NCBI GenBank assembly: GCA_003524705.1
Contig: DQGV01000280.1
Span: forward strand, 1-14,246
Length of the DNA: 14,246 nucleotides
From: Anaerolineae bacterium
GTDB taxonomy: Bacteria > Chloroflexota > Anaerolineae > Anaerolineales > Villigracilaceae
Direction: 5' to 3'
This document shows, one piece after another, positions 7,210 through 13,646 of the stretch. The notes beneath the pieces were generated by a model. The model was not told the origin of the DNA. It did no database searches and saw nothing but the letters and a program-made list of their open reading frames with translations. The translations under genes and the position numbers were made by a program. Numbering within the stretch: the stretch's first letter is position 1; every line of letters starts with the position of its first letter.

Positions 7210-8232
7210 ATGTATATTTGTGTATTGACAAGCGCACCAGATGACGATGATATTCCGTATGACCCATCACCATACATGAAGGGTTACAAATGGAAACAAT
7301 ATCTTGTGGCGCCAACCAATGTAGAAAAACAAATCAAAGCATTGATGGACGAAGGCGTAGATGTTTTCGTCAACTTGTGTGACGGTACACCAGATGATGC
7401 TTTATCTGGCATTGCTCTCGTTCACGCACTTGAAAAATATAACGCCGCATTCACCGGTGCAGATTCAAAATTCTTTGACCCCACACGTGACGAAATGAAA
7501 AATGCCGCACGTCGCGTCAAAGTGCCAACCCCAAATTGGACATTTGTCAATCGAGTAGAAGATGCGGATAAAGTTATCAAGAAATTAAAATTCCCAATGT
7601 TGGTTAAACCACCACATGGGTATGCTAGTGTTGGCATCCGCCGTAACTCACGCGTTGAAACACCAGAACAATTACGCGAACAATTAAAACTTGCCATCGA
7701 AGAATTTGGTCGCGTTTTGATTGAAGAGTTTATTGAAGGACGCGAATTCACTTGTTTGGTTGCTGAAAACCCAGATGATATTGATAACCCTGTTTCAGTC
7801 AAACCAGTGGAATTCATTTTCCCTGACGGCGAATCATTCAAACATTATGATATGAAATGGGTTGACTACGCCAAGATGTCTGTTGCCGCAGTTAAAGATG
7901 CGAAAATCGAAAAAGTTTTGCGCGAACAAACCATTCGTGTTTTCAAAGAACTTGGCGGTAATGGATATGCTCGTTGTGATTATCGCATGGATGCAAATGG
8001 TGATATTTACATGCTCGAAATCAACCCCAACTGCGGCATCTTCTATCCGCCACATGAACCTGGTTCAGCAGATTTTTCATTGATGAATGATAAACAACTT
8101 AACCATACAAAGTTTATGAAGTTAATCATTCGCTCTGCGCAACGTCGCCAAACACGCATTGCCGCTGAAAGAATTATTCGTCGTCAACGCCGCAAACAAC
8201 GCGAACTTGAAAAGCAACTGGCATTCAGTTAA
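7210..8232 (+). CDS. ATP-grasp ligase, D-Ala-D-Ala-ligase-like, substrate unknown
   Basis: Probable carboxylate-amine ligase (340 aa) that would activate a carboxylate as acyl phosphate. The N-terminal domain has VFVNLCDGTPDD (52-63) and ALEKYNAAFTGADS (73-86), like the substrate domain of Ddl enzymes. The ATP-grasp core shows FPMLVKPPHGYASVG (128-142, Lys133), EEFIEGREFT (172-181), and the metal site Asp257 with Glu270-x-Asn272 in MLEINPNCGIFYP. The tail (301-340) is strikingly basic and helical (QRRQTR, RRQRRKQRE), which is unusual for Ddl. Length fits Ddl, but the acidic N-terminus (DDDD at 11-14) and the tail argue against a plain cell-wall ligase. The ATG at 7210 has AAAGGA upstream; a TTG at 7165 would add 15 residues inside a dyad and is rejected. 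The gene is monocistronic and closed by a terminator. Alternatives are peptide or amino-acid ligases. Confidence 0.88.
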   Translation: MYICVLTSAPDDDDIPYDPSPYMKGYKWKQYLVAPTNVEKQIKALMDEGVDVFVNLCDGTPDDALSGIALVHALEKYNAAFTGADSKFFDPTRDEMKNAARRVKVPTPNWTFVNRVEDADKVIKKLKFPMLVKPPHGYASVGIRRNSRVETPEQLREQLKLAIEEFGRVLIEEFIEGREFTCLVAENPDDIDNPVSVKPVEFIFPDGESFKHYDMKWVDYAKMSVAAVKDAKIEKVLREQTIRVFKELGGNGYARCDYRMDANGDIYMLEINPNCGIFYPPHEPGSADFSLMNDKQLNHTKFMKLIIRSAQRRQTRIAAERIIRRQRRKQRELEKQLAFS

Positions 8233-8235
8233 AAC

Positions 8236-8266
8236 AAAAATGGACATGGCAACATGTCCATTTTTT
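8236..8266. terminator. Intrinsic terminator with GCAA tetraloop
   Basis: 13-bp perfect stem AAAAATGGACATG (8236-8248) and CATGTCCATTTTT (8253-8265), GNRA-type loop GCAA, followed by a T-run. It lies 3 nt after the ATP-grasp stop. The mirrored A-run gives a U-tract on the other strand too, so it may also stop galK transcripts. Confidence 0.95.
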
Positions 8267-8281
8267 ATTTTGATATATGCT

Positions 8282-8304
8282 CACATCGCCGTCCTCGGCG
8301 AATG
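8282..8304 (-). terminator. Hairpin just after galK
   Basis: On the minus strand ACATTCGCCG and CGGCGATGT (one base unpaired) flank the loop AGGA (core pairs 8286-8291 with 8296-8301). It directly follows the galK stop but lacks its own strong U-tract; the next hairpin 20 nt on supplies one. Confidence 0.5.
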
Positions 8305-8305
8305 T

Positions 8306-9454
8306 TTACAATACTTGACTCGCTCCCTCACTCGCTTTACACACATACACACTCGCCTCAAGCCCTGACCTCTGCCTGTATGCCGCAGTGACGTTTTTTA
8401 CAAACGCCTCAACATTGTTTTCATTAACCAAAGCCACAGCACAACCCCCAAACCCTGCTCCTGTCATTCGTGCACCATAACAACTCGTTTCCTCTCTCGC
8501 ACATTCGACGATGATATTTAATGCATCATTCGTTACCTCAAAATCATTCTTCAAACTTTCGTGGCTTTCATTAAACAATTCACCTAATCGCTTTACATTC
8601 CCATTTTTCATCACTTCAATGGCTTCTAAAACCCGTTCATTTTCAGAAATCACATGCCTTGCCCGCTTAAAAACTAACTCTCTTTCTTCTTTCATCTTTC
8701 CACTTTTTACTTTCCACGTTTCACTATCTAACTTCACATCTCTCAATGCCTTCACACCAAACCACTTCGTCGCCTCTTCACATTGACTTCGCCTTTCGTT
8801 ATAAGCAGATTCTACGAGTCCACGCCTTGTAGATGTATCCAATATCACCACTGAAAGATTTTCTGGCAAAGGAACATGTTGAAATTCAAGCGAACGGCAA
8901 TCTAAAAACAAAGCAAAACCTTCTTTGCAAACTGCACTTGCCATTTGATCCATAATTCCACTATGTACACCAACCCAATCATTCTCCGCTTTTTGAGCAA
9001 GCTTTGCCATTTGAACAGAGTCCCACTCAAAACCAGAACTCATTGCAAATGCTTTTGTAGTTGCTAACTCCACTGCCGCTGATGAAGATAAACCTGCACC
9101 TTGTGGCACATCGCCTGTGATGATTCCATCAAAGCCTTTGATTTCATAACCTGCTTTGATTAATTGATTTGCCACCCCTTGCGGATATGCGTCCCAGCCG
9201 TTGCTTGGTGTAAGAGAATGTAAGTTGAAAACAGAATCAGTTTTCAGGTCAAGAGAAAAGAGGCGGATGGTGTCATCATCACGCGGATTTAATGCGATGC
9301 AAACTTCACGGTCAATTGCCATTGGTAAAACGAATCCATCGTTGTAATCAGTATGTTCGCCGATTAAGTTAACGCGCCCCGGAGCGCGTACAATAAATTT
9401 CGGTTTGGTATTAAAATAGGATTCAAAAGATTGTATGATTGATTCATAATTCAT
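8306..9454 (-). CDS. galK: Galactokinase
   Basis: Cytoplasmic GHMP kinase (382 aa) that phosphorylates galactose at C1 with ATP, the first step of the Leloir pathway. The galactokinase signature GRVNLIGEHTDYNDG is at 26-40. GHMP motif 2, VPQGAGLSSSAAVEL (116-130), is the phosphate loop. Asp169 in GIMDQMAS is the expected catalytic base, and motif 3, ARMTGAGFGGCAVAL, is at 328-342. Length fits the family (about 380-390). I start at the ATG 9454-9452, from which the signature lies at the usual distance; the open frame runs 50 residues further upstream, but that part overlaps the divergent gene and is not galactokinase-like. No Shine-Dalgarno is present; an extended -10 (TGATATAAA on this strand) ends 7 nt before the ATG, suggesting a leaderless mRNA. 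No galT or galE is in the window. Confidence 0.97.
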   Translation of the reverse strand: MNYESIIQSFESYFNTKPKFIVRAPGRVNLIGEHTDYNDGFVLPMAIDREVCIALNPRDDDTIRLFSLDLKTDSVFNLHSLTPSNGWDAYPQGVANQLIKAGYEIKGFDGIITGDVPQGAGLSSSAAVELATTKAFAMSSGFEWDSVQMAKLAQKAENDWVGVHSGIMDQMASAVCKEGFALFLDCRSLEFQHVPLPENLSVVILDTSTRRGLVESAYNERRSQCEEATKWFGVKALRDVKLDSETWKVKSGKMKEERELVFKRARHVISENERVLEAIEVMKNGNVKRLGELFNESHESLKNDFEVTNDALNIIVECAREETSCYGARMTGAGFGGCAVALVNENNVEAFVKNVTAAYRQRSGLEASVYVCKASEGASQVL

Positions 9455-9459
9455 ACAAT
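9431..9459 (+). promoter_or_regulatory. Promoter of the membrane-protein operon, overlapping the galK start
   Basis: TTGTAT (9431-9436), a 17-nt spacer and TACAAT (9454-9459) predict a start near 9466, shortly before the ribosome site AGAGG (9472-9476) and the GTG at 9481. The elements lie over the first codons of the divergent galK. Confidence 0.5.
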
Positions 9460-9461
9460 GA

Positions 9462-9470
9462 TTTATATCA
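9462..9470 (-). promoter_or_regulatory. Extended -10 promoter of galK (leaderless)
   Basis: Reading the minus strand, TG-A-TATAAA (9470-9462) is followed by 7 nt and then the galK ATG, placing the transcription start on the ATG itself. No -35 match is seen, which is usual when the TGn extension is present. Confidence 0.5.
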
Positions 9471-9480
9471 TAGAGGCTTC

Positions 9481-11034
9481 GTGGACGATTTAGCATTACT
9501 TGAAAAATATGAACCTGTTTTGCGGTTTGCAAAAAGTGAACGGTTTTTTCCAATGGCGGTGGAACCTTATTTAGAATGGTGTTACTTTTTTGCAAGTGGA
9601 CCACAAGGCACGGCTGAATTATTTTCCCATTTGAATGAACCGCTAATTTATAAAATTGGACGCTTAAACAGCGAGCAATTTTTTTTACGTTTTGTCAACA
9701 AGCCATTGTATGATTTTGATATATGGATTTGGGGTGGTGGGATTTCTTTAGTGGGCATAGCGGCTAGTTGGTTTTTCGGCGGTATGGTTTGGTTAGAAAT
9801 TGCAATCGCTATTTCATTACTTGTGGGGCTTATTATTTTTATGCTGGCTTCACCTATTCGCTTACGAATTATTCCACCATTTTTAGCTGTGATATTTTTT
9901 TCTGTTTTGGCGTTTGTTCCGATTCGATTCTTTTTAGGTGAAATTCCTTACGTTAGTTTGGCAGTGGAATATTTTGTGTTGTTGCCAATTTATTTGCTGA
10001 TACTTTTTTATCTCTTAATGCGTATTTTGAAATTTTATATTGAAAAAGTTTTACCAGAAGGACCTGGCTTAGCAATGGATATGCTTTCGCAAGCCACTGA
10101 AAAAATTGCTCAAGAATCTTATAAGCAATATCAGCAGATTTTAGAAAAACATCAGCAACCTGTTTATTATGGGCGCATTGCTCGCGAAAAAGATAAAGAA
10201 GAAAATGAGTGGACGATTTTGCAATATCATTTTTTCTATGCTTTTAATGATTGGCGTTTGGCGGCAAATGGAATGAATCACCACGAAGGCGATTGGGAAA
10301 TGGTGGCAGTCTATTTGAAGAACGACAAGCCGTATGCACTTTTGCTTTCGCAACATGGTGCGGGAAATATTGAGCCGTGGGAATCAGTCATCAAAGCGAT
10401 TGATAAAGATGGCAAAGAGACAACACACCCTGTGGTGTATGCGGCATTAGGCTCACATGCGAATTACAGCAAACCTGATGTGATACGTTCACCTTCGATG
10501 TATAAGCCAGGTAGAGTGCAACGCTTCTTATTCTGGTTTGATGGCTTGGTTCACTACCTCTTCCTTTTATTTAACCCGAATCAAAAAGCGCGGCAGATTG
10601 CATTAAAAGAATTACAAGCCAAACATGCTCATGTGCTTGCCGAAGAAGCTTTTGTCACTTTGAAAGATGAAGCAGACCATTACATCGTCAGCTTGCCATT
10701 GGAGATTGCGTCTGGTGATGGATTTCGGGTGGGTTTTCAGGGTGACAATTTGAAGGAACGGGTGTTAAAGTCTAGTAGTTATTTGAAGCGAGTCATGTCT
10801 GACCGCGGGGTGACCAGACCAAAAGTCAAAGAATGGAAGCGTGTGCTCTTGAATCCTGAACCTGATTGGGTACAATATAAAGGATTATGGGGCGTGAAAA
10901 GTTTATTGGATGATGAGTCGGGTCCGCCAGGACCGAAATGGGATCGAACGAAAAAAAATCATAACGTCAAGCAACGTGTGCGTTGGAGTAAGCCATTAAG
11001 TTGGTTAGCTGAATTGGAAAAACTAAAACATTAA
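9481..11034 (+). CDS. Membrane protein with Vps62/DUF946-like HxGDWE domain, function unknown
   Basis: Predicted integral membrane protein (517 aa). The N-terminus YEPVLRFAKSERFFPMAVEPYL (roughly 10-31) resembles the opening Y-x-P-x-x-x-x-x-x-x-E-x-x-x-P of Vps62/DUF946-type proteins. About four hydrophobic segments follow between 80 and 185. The soluble part then carries TILQYHFFYAFNDW (245-258), HHEGDWEMVAVYL (267-279), LLSQHG (288-293) and HPVVYAALGSHANYS (316-330), the conserved His/Asp/Glu/Ser pattern of that superfamily. The C-terminal ~130 residues are Lys/Arg/Trp-rich and unassigned. The domain's biochemical role is not established; a metal- or glycan-binding role is only a guess. I start at GTG 9481 because AGAGG lies 4 nt upstream; an in-frame TTG at 9439 overlaps the galK start codon. 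The next membrane gene follows after 21 nt, so they are probably an operon. Confidence 0.75.
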   Translation: MDDLALLEKYEPVLRFAKSERFFPMAVEPYLEWCYFFASGPQGTAELFSHLNEPLIYKIGRLNSEQFFLRFVNKPLYDFDIWIWGGGISLVGIAASWFFGGMVWLEIAIAISLLVGLIIFMLASPIRLRIIPPFLAVIFFSVLAFVPIRFFLGEIPYVSLAVEYFVLLPIYLLILFYLLMRILKFYIEKVLPEGPGLAMDMLSQATEKIAQESYKQYQQILEKHQQPVYYGRIAREKDKEENEWTILQYHFFYAFNDWRLAANGMNHHEGDWEMVAVYLKNDKPYALLLSQHGAGNIEPWESVIKAIDKDGKETTHPVVYAALGSHANYSKPDVIRSPSMYKPGRVQRFLFWFDGLVHYLFLLFNPNQKARQIALKELQAKHAHVLAEEAFVTLKDEADHYIVSLPLEIASGDGFRVGFQGDNLKERVLKSSSYLKRVMSDRGVTRPKVKEWKRVLLNPEPDWVQYKGLWGVKSLLDDESGPPGPKWDRTKKNHNVKQRVRWSKPLSWLAELEKLKH

Positions 11035-11055
11035 AGCAGAACGAGGAGAATAATT

Positions 11056-11982
11056 ATGTCTTTTTCACAAGCACTGGAAGTAGTTATTGGTTTAATTTTT
11101 GTATTTTATGTGTTAGGTTCGATTGTGTCGTTGATTACACAATGGATTAACGAAGCATTTGAAACACGCGGTAAATCTTTAGAAAAACATCTCAAGAAAA
11201 TTGTGGGTGATAATCACGTTGGTGATTTTGTGAAACTTCCACAAATCCAATCCTTGCGACCGATTCGTTATAAAAATTGGTACAGTTTTGTTTCTTCTAA
11301 TACAGAGCAGAAGATGGTTGAGAAAATTCCTGTGGCAACCTTGGTAGATTCATATTTTGATTTTGTCGGGTTGACTGCTTCTAAAGAAATTACTGGCGAA
11401 GGTTTGAAAGAATTAATCAGTGCTTTTCCTGATTCAGAAGGCAAGCGCGCAATTGCGAAGTGGGTTGGGCAAGGTGTGACTGATTTAGAAGAATTACGAA
11501 AACGTACGACAGCATATTTTGGCGGTTTGATGGAGCAAGCCGCGGCGACATTCCGTTCTAATTCCCGCAGTTTCGTGATTGTTTTATCTATGTTGCTGAC
11601 TTTGTTCTTAGGCACTGACAGCATTCAATTAGCACAAACTTTGTGGGCAAATGCTGGTATACGTTCGGCTGTGGTAGCGCAAGCACAAATGGAAGTGCAA
11701 ATGCAAGCGGTAGAAGGCACCGTATCTGAAGATAGAATTGATGATTTGATTCAACAACTGATTGATTTAGACATTGTCAAAATTGGTTGGTGGCAAACGG
11801 ATGTTCCACCCGCAGGTTCAGACATCAATACTTGGGCTACATTTATTGTATTAAAAATCCTTGGCTTGGGTTTGACGGTCATGGCAGTCTCACAAGGCTC
11901 ATCGTTCTGGTATGACTTGTTGAAGAAGTTAGTTTCAAAAGGTGGGAGCAGTAGTAGCGGTGATGGAGAAGCGAAAGGTTAA
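11056..11982 (+). CDS. Conserved membrane protein of unknown function (FWYDLL-type)
   Basis: A 308-aa protein with an N-terminal helix (about 6-30), a second at about 172-190 and a third at about 258-282. The pattern recalls a widespread uncharacterised bacterial family with an N-terminal anchor followed by a basic segment (ETRGKSLEKHL, 36-46), a central stretch around FGGLMEQAAATFRSNSRSF (155-173), GTDSIQLAQTLW (186-197, usually N-A-D-S/T-x-x-x-A-x-x-L-W) and the end LTVMAVSQGSSFWYDLLKKLV (273-293, usually G-A-P-F-W-F-D-L-L). No catalytic motif is seen, and the Gly/Ser tail looks disordered. The start has an excellent ribosome site GAGGAG (11043-11048). It lies 21 nt after the HxGDWE gene and before a terminator, so it is probably the second gene of a two-gene membrane operon. 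The family match is from remembered motif patterns, not a search. Confidence 0.75.
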   Translation: MSFSQALEVVIGLIFVFYVLGSIVSLITQWINEAFETRGKSLEKHLKKIVGDNHVGDFVKLPQIQSLRPIRYKNWYSFVSSNTEQKMVEKIPVATLVDSYFDFVGLTASKEITGEGLKELISAFPDSEGKRAIAKWVGQGVTDLEELRKRTTAYFGGLMEQAAATFRSNSRSFVIVLSMLLTLFLGTDSIQLAQTLWANAGIRSAVVAQAQMEVQMQAVEGTVSEDRIDDLIQQLIDLDIVKIGWWQTDVPPAGSDINTWATFIVLKILGLGLTVMAVSQGSSFWYDLLKKLVSKGGSSSSGDGEAKG

Positions 11983-11985
11983 TGC

Positions 11986-12019
11986 AAAACTCCGAGGTCT
12001 TGAAGCCTCGGAGTTTTTT
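11986..12019 (+). terminator. Intrinsic terminator of the membrane-protein operon
   Basis: 12-bp stem AAAACTCCGAGG (11986-11997) and CCTCGGAGTTTT (12006-12017), 8-nt loop TCTTGAAG, T-run 12014-12019. It starts 3 nt after the stop at 11982 and insulates the operon from the downstream restriction-modification genes. Confidence 0.95.
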
Positions 12020-12027
12020 GTTGCAGG

Positions 12028-12033
12028 TATAAT
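12028..12033 (+). promoter_or_regulatory. Consensus -10 box directly before the methyltransferase start
   Basis: TATAAT ends 6 nt before the ATG at 12040, which puts the transcription start on or next to the start codon (leaderless mRNA). GGAG at 12034-12037 is too close to the ATG to act as a normal ribosome site. No clear -35; that position falls inside the preceding terminator hairpin. Confidence 0.55.
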
Positions 12034-12039
12034 GGAGTT

Positions 12040-12921
12040 ATGAAACAACCAGAAACAAAATTAATTCTTGGTGATTGCAGAAAAGAATTAAAGCAACTCA
12101 AAGATAATTCGATTGACCTTATCTTCACTTCACCACCTTATGCAGATAGCCGTGTAAATACTTATGGTGGAATTAAGCCTGATAAATATGTAGAATGGTT
12201 TTTGCCTATTTCGAAAGAACTCTTACGAGTATTAAAACCAACTGGCACATTTGTATTAAACATCAAAGAAAAAGTTGTTAATGGTGAAAGACATACTTAT
12301 GTACTTGAATTGATTATGGAAATGCGAAAACAAGGCTGGTTATGGACAGAAGAATTTATTTGGCATAAAAAAAATTCTTATCCGGGCAAATGGCCTAATC
12401 GTTTTCGTGATTCATGGGAGCGATTAATTCAATTCAATAAAACAAAAAAATTTCACATGTACCAAGACGAAGTGATGGTTCCAATGGGTGATTGGGCAGG
12501 ACGAAGGTTAAAGAACCTAAGTGATACCGATAAAGTGCGTGACCCTTCAAAAGTTGGGAGTGGATTCGGAAAAAGAATTGCTAATTGGGTTGGTAGAGAA
12601 AAAGCCTATCCTACCAATGTTTTACACATGGCGACTGAAACAAAAAATAGAAATCATAGTGCTGTATTTCCTACAGATTTGCCAGAATGGTTTATAAAGT
12701 TGTTTACCAAAAAGGGGGATTGGGTATTAGACCCATTTATGGGTTCTGGCACAACAGTTTCAGTAGCAAATGAAATGCAAAGAAACGCAATTGGGATTGA
12801 AATTTTGCCTGAATATTTCAAATTGGCTAAAACAGAAATTGCTCCTAAGTTAGAATCGAAACCTGCTCAAATGGCTTTGCTCGACTCAAAGGGAAAATAT
12901 GTCACCGCTAAATCTAAATAA
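12040..12921 (+). CDS. Type II DNA methyltransferase, beta-class (N4-cytosine or N6-adenine)
   Basis: Modification enzyme (293 aa) transferring a methyl group from S-adenosylmethionine to an exocyclic amino group in DNA. Catalytic motif IV is TSPPY (30-34) near the N-terminus, and SAM-binding motif I, DPFMGSGTT (231-239), lies near the C-terminus; this order defines the beta class. The Ser-Pro-Pro-Tyr form is most often N4-cytosine, though some N6-adenine enzymes share it. NSIDLIFTSPPY, PTGTFVLNIKEKV (68-80) and HSAVFPTDLPEWFI (206-219) are typical of this group. The likely target-recognition part is about 115-195 (Trp/Arg/Lys-rich). The start ATG follows a consensus TATAAT by 6 nt. The 3' end overlaps the endonuclease start by 23 nt, so the two are coupled, with the modification gene first. 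The recognition sequence cannot be deduced. Confidence 0.93.
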   Translation: MKQPETKLILGDCRKELKQLKDNSIDLIFTSPPYADSRVNTYGGIKPDKYVEWFLPISKELLRVLKPTGTFVLNIKEKVVNGERHTYVLELIMEMRKQGWLWTEEFIWHKKNSYPGKWPNRFRDSWERLIQFNKTKKFHMYQDEVMVPMGDWAGRRLKNLSDTDKVRDPSKVGSGFGKRIANWVGREKAYPTNVLHMATETKNRNHSAVFPTDLPEWFIKLFTKKGDWVLDPFMGSGTTVSVANEMQRNAIGIEILPEYFKLAKTEIAPKLESKPAQMALLDSKGKYVTAKSK

Positions 12922-13645
12922 TGTTGTTGAATTTATACAAGCAAATATTGGCGAATTTCACTATAGACGTGGAGCCAGTCTGCAAAGTTTGAAGTTAACT
13001 GATGTTTTGAAAAAGAAGAACCCGTATCTTTTCAAAGCAAAGAATATTAATAATGCGAATGATTTAGTCAAATTATTTCTTAATGCTCATCTATCTTCAC
13101 AAGAAGAAACGATATTTGGTGAATTTCTTGAAAAATTGGCTATTTTTGTTTGTGGTCAGGTGTATGGCGGAAGAAAATCATCTGCTGAAGGAATTGACTT
13201 AGAATTTCAAAAAGATAACGTTGTTTATATTGTTTCAGTGAAATCAGGTCCAAATTGGGGAAATAGCAATCAAGTTAAACGTATGGTAGAAAATTTTAAG
13301 CAAGCCAAAAGAATCCTGCGAACAGGCAATAGCAATATCAATGTGCAAGCGATTAATGGATGTTGTTATGGAAAAACCAATTTAGATAAAGGGGATTATT
13401 TGAAAATATGTGGTCAAGAATTTTGGACATTTATTTCTGGTGATGAAAAATTATTTGTAGATATTATTGAGCCATTTGGTTATCAGGCAAAAATTCGCAA
13501 TGAAGAGCTTGCGGCTGAATATGACCGAGCCTTAAATCTCTTTACACAACAATTTATGAATGATTTTTGTGTAGACGGTGTGATTGATTGGGAGAAATTA
13601 GTACGTTTTAATTCTGGCAAGCCAATCTCTAAAAGTAAAAAATAA
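12899..13645 (+). CDS. Type II restriction endonuclease, EcoO109I/PmeII-like
   Basis: Probable restriction enzyme (248 aa) paired with the overlapping methyltransferase. Segments match the EcoO109I layout as I remember it: NPYLFKAKNINN (41-52), FGEFLEKLAIFVCG (73-86), EGIDLEF (97-103), VYIVSVKSGPNWGNSNQ (109-125), INGCCYGKTN, and FWTFISGDEKLF near the end. Asp100 and Lys115 (SVK) are the likely PD-(D/E)xK catalytic residues, with Glu75 as a possible additional acidic ligand. Length fits (EcoO109I about 270). Start at 12899: AAAGGGA at 12888-12894 gives a good ribosome site. Cognate specificity should not be transferred from EcoO109I. Base composition is clearly AT-richer than the transport operon, consistent with lateral acquisition. 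The stop lies one base from the convergent stop of the next gene. Confidence 0.8.
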   Translation: MSPLNLNNVVEFIQANIGEFHYRRGASLQSLKLTDVLKKKNPYLFKAKNINNANDLVKLFLNAHLSSQEETIFGEFLEKLAIFVCGQVYGGRKSSAEGIDLEFQKDNVVYIVSVKSGPNWGNSNQVKRMVENFKQAKRILRTGNSNINVQAINGCCYGKTNLDKGDYLKICGQEFWTFISGDEKLFVDIIEPFGYQAKIRNEELAAEYDRALNLFTQQFMNDFCVDGVIDWEKLVRFNSGKPISKSKK

Positions 13646-13646
13646 T

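Noticed and set aside
8511..8786. 91-aa plus-strand frame inside galK
   Set aside because: Antisense shadow of a clearly coding region with no supporting ribosome site or recognisable domain.
9455..9604. 50-residue N-terminal extension of galactokinase
   Set aside because: The frame is open, but the extension is not galactokinase-like, overlaps the divergent gene's N-terminus, and the normal family start lies at 9454.
12899..13645. Naming a recognition site by analogy with EcoO109I
   Set aside because: Similarity is at the fold/motif level only; specificity does not transfer and the partner methylase is of a different class.
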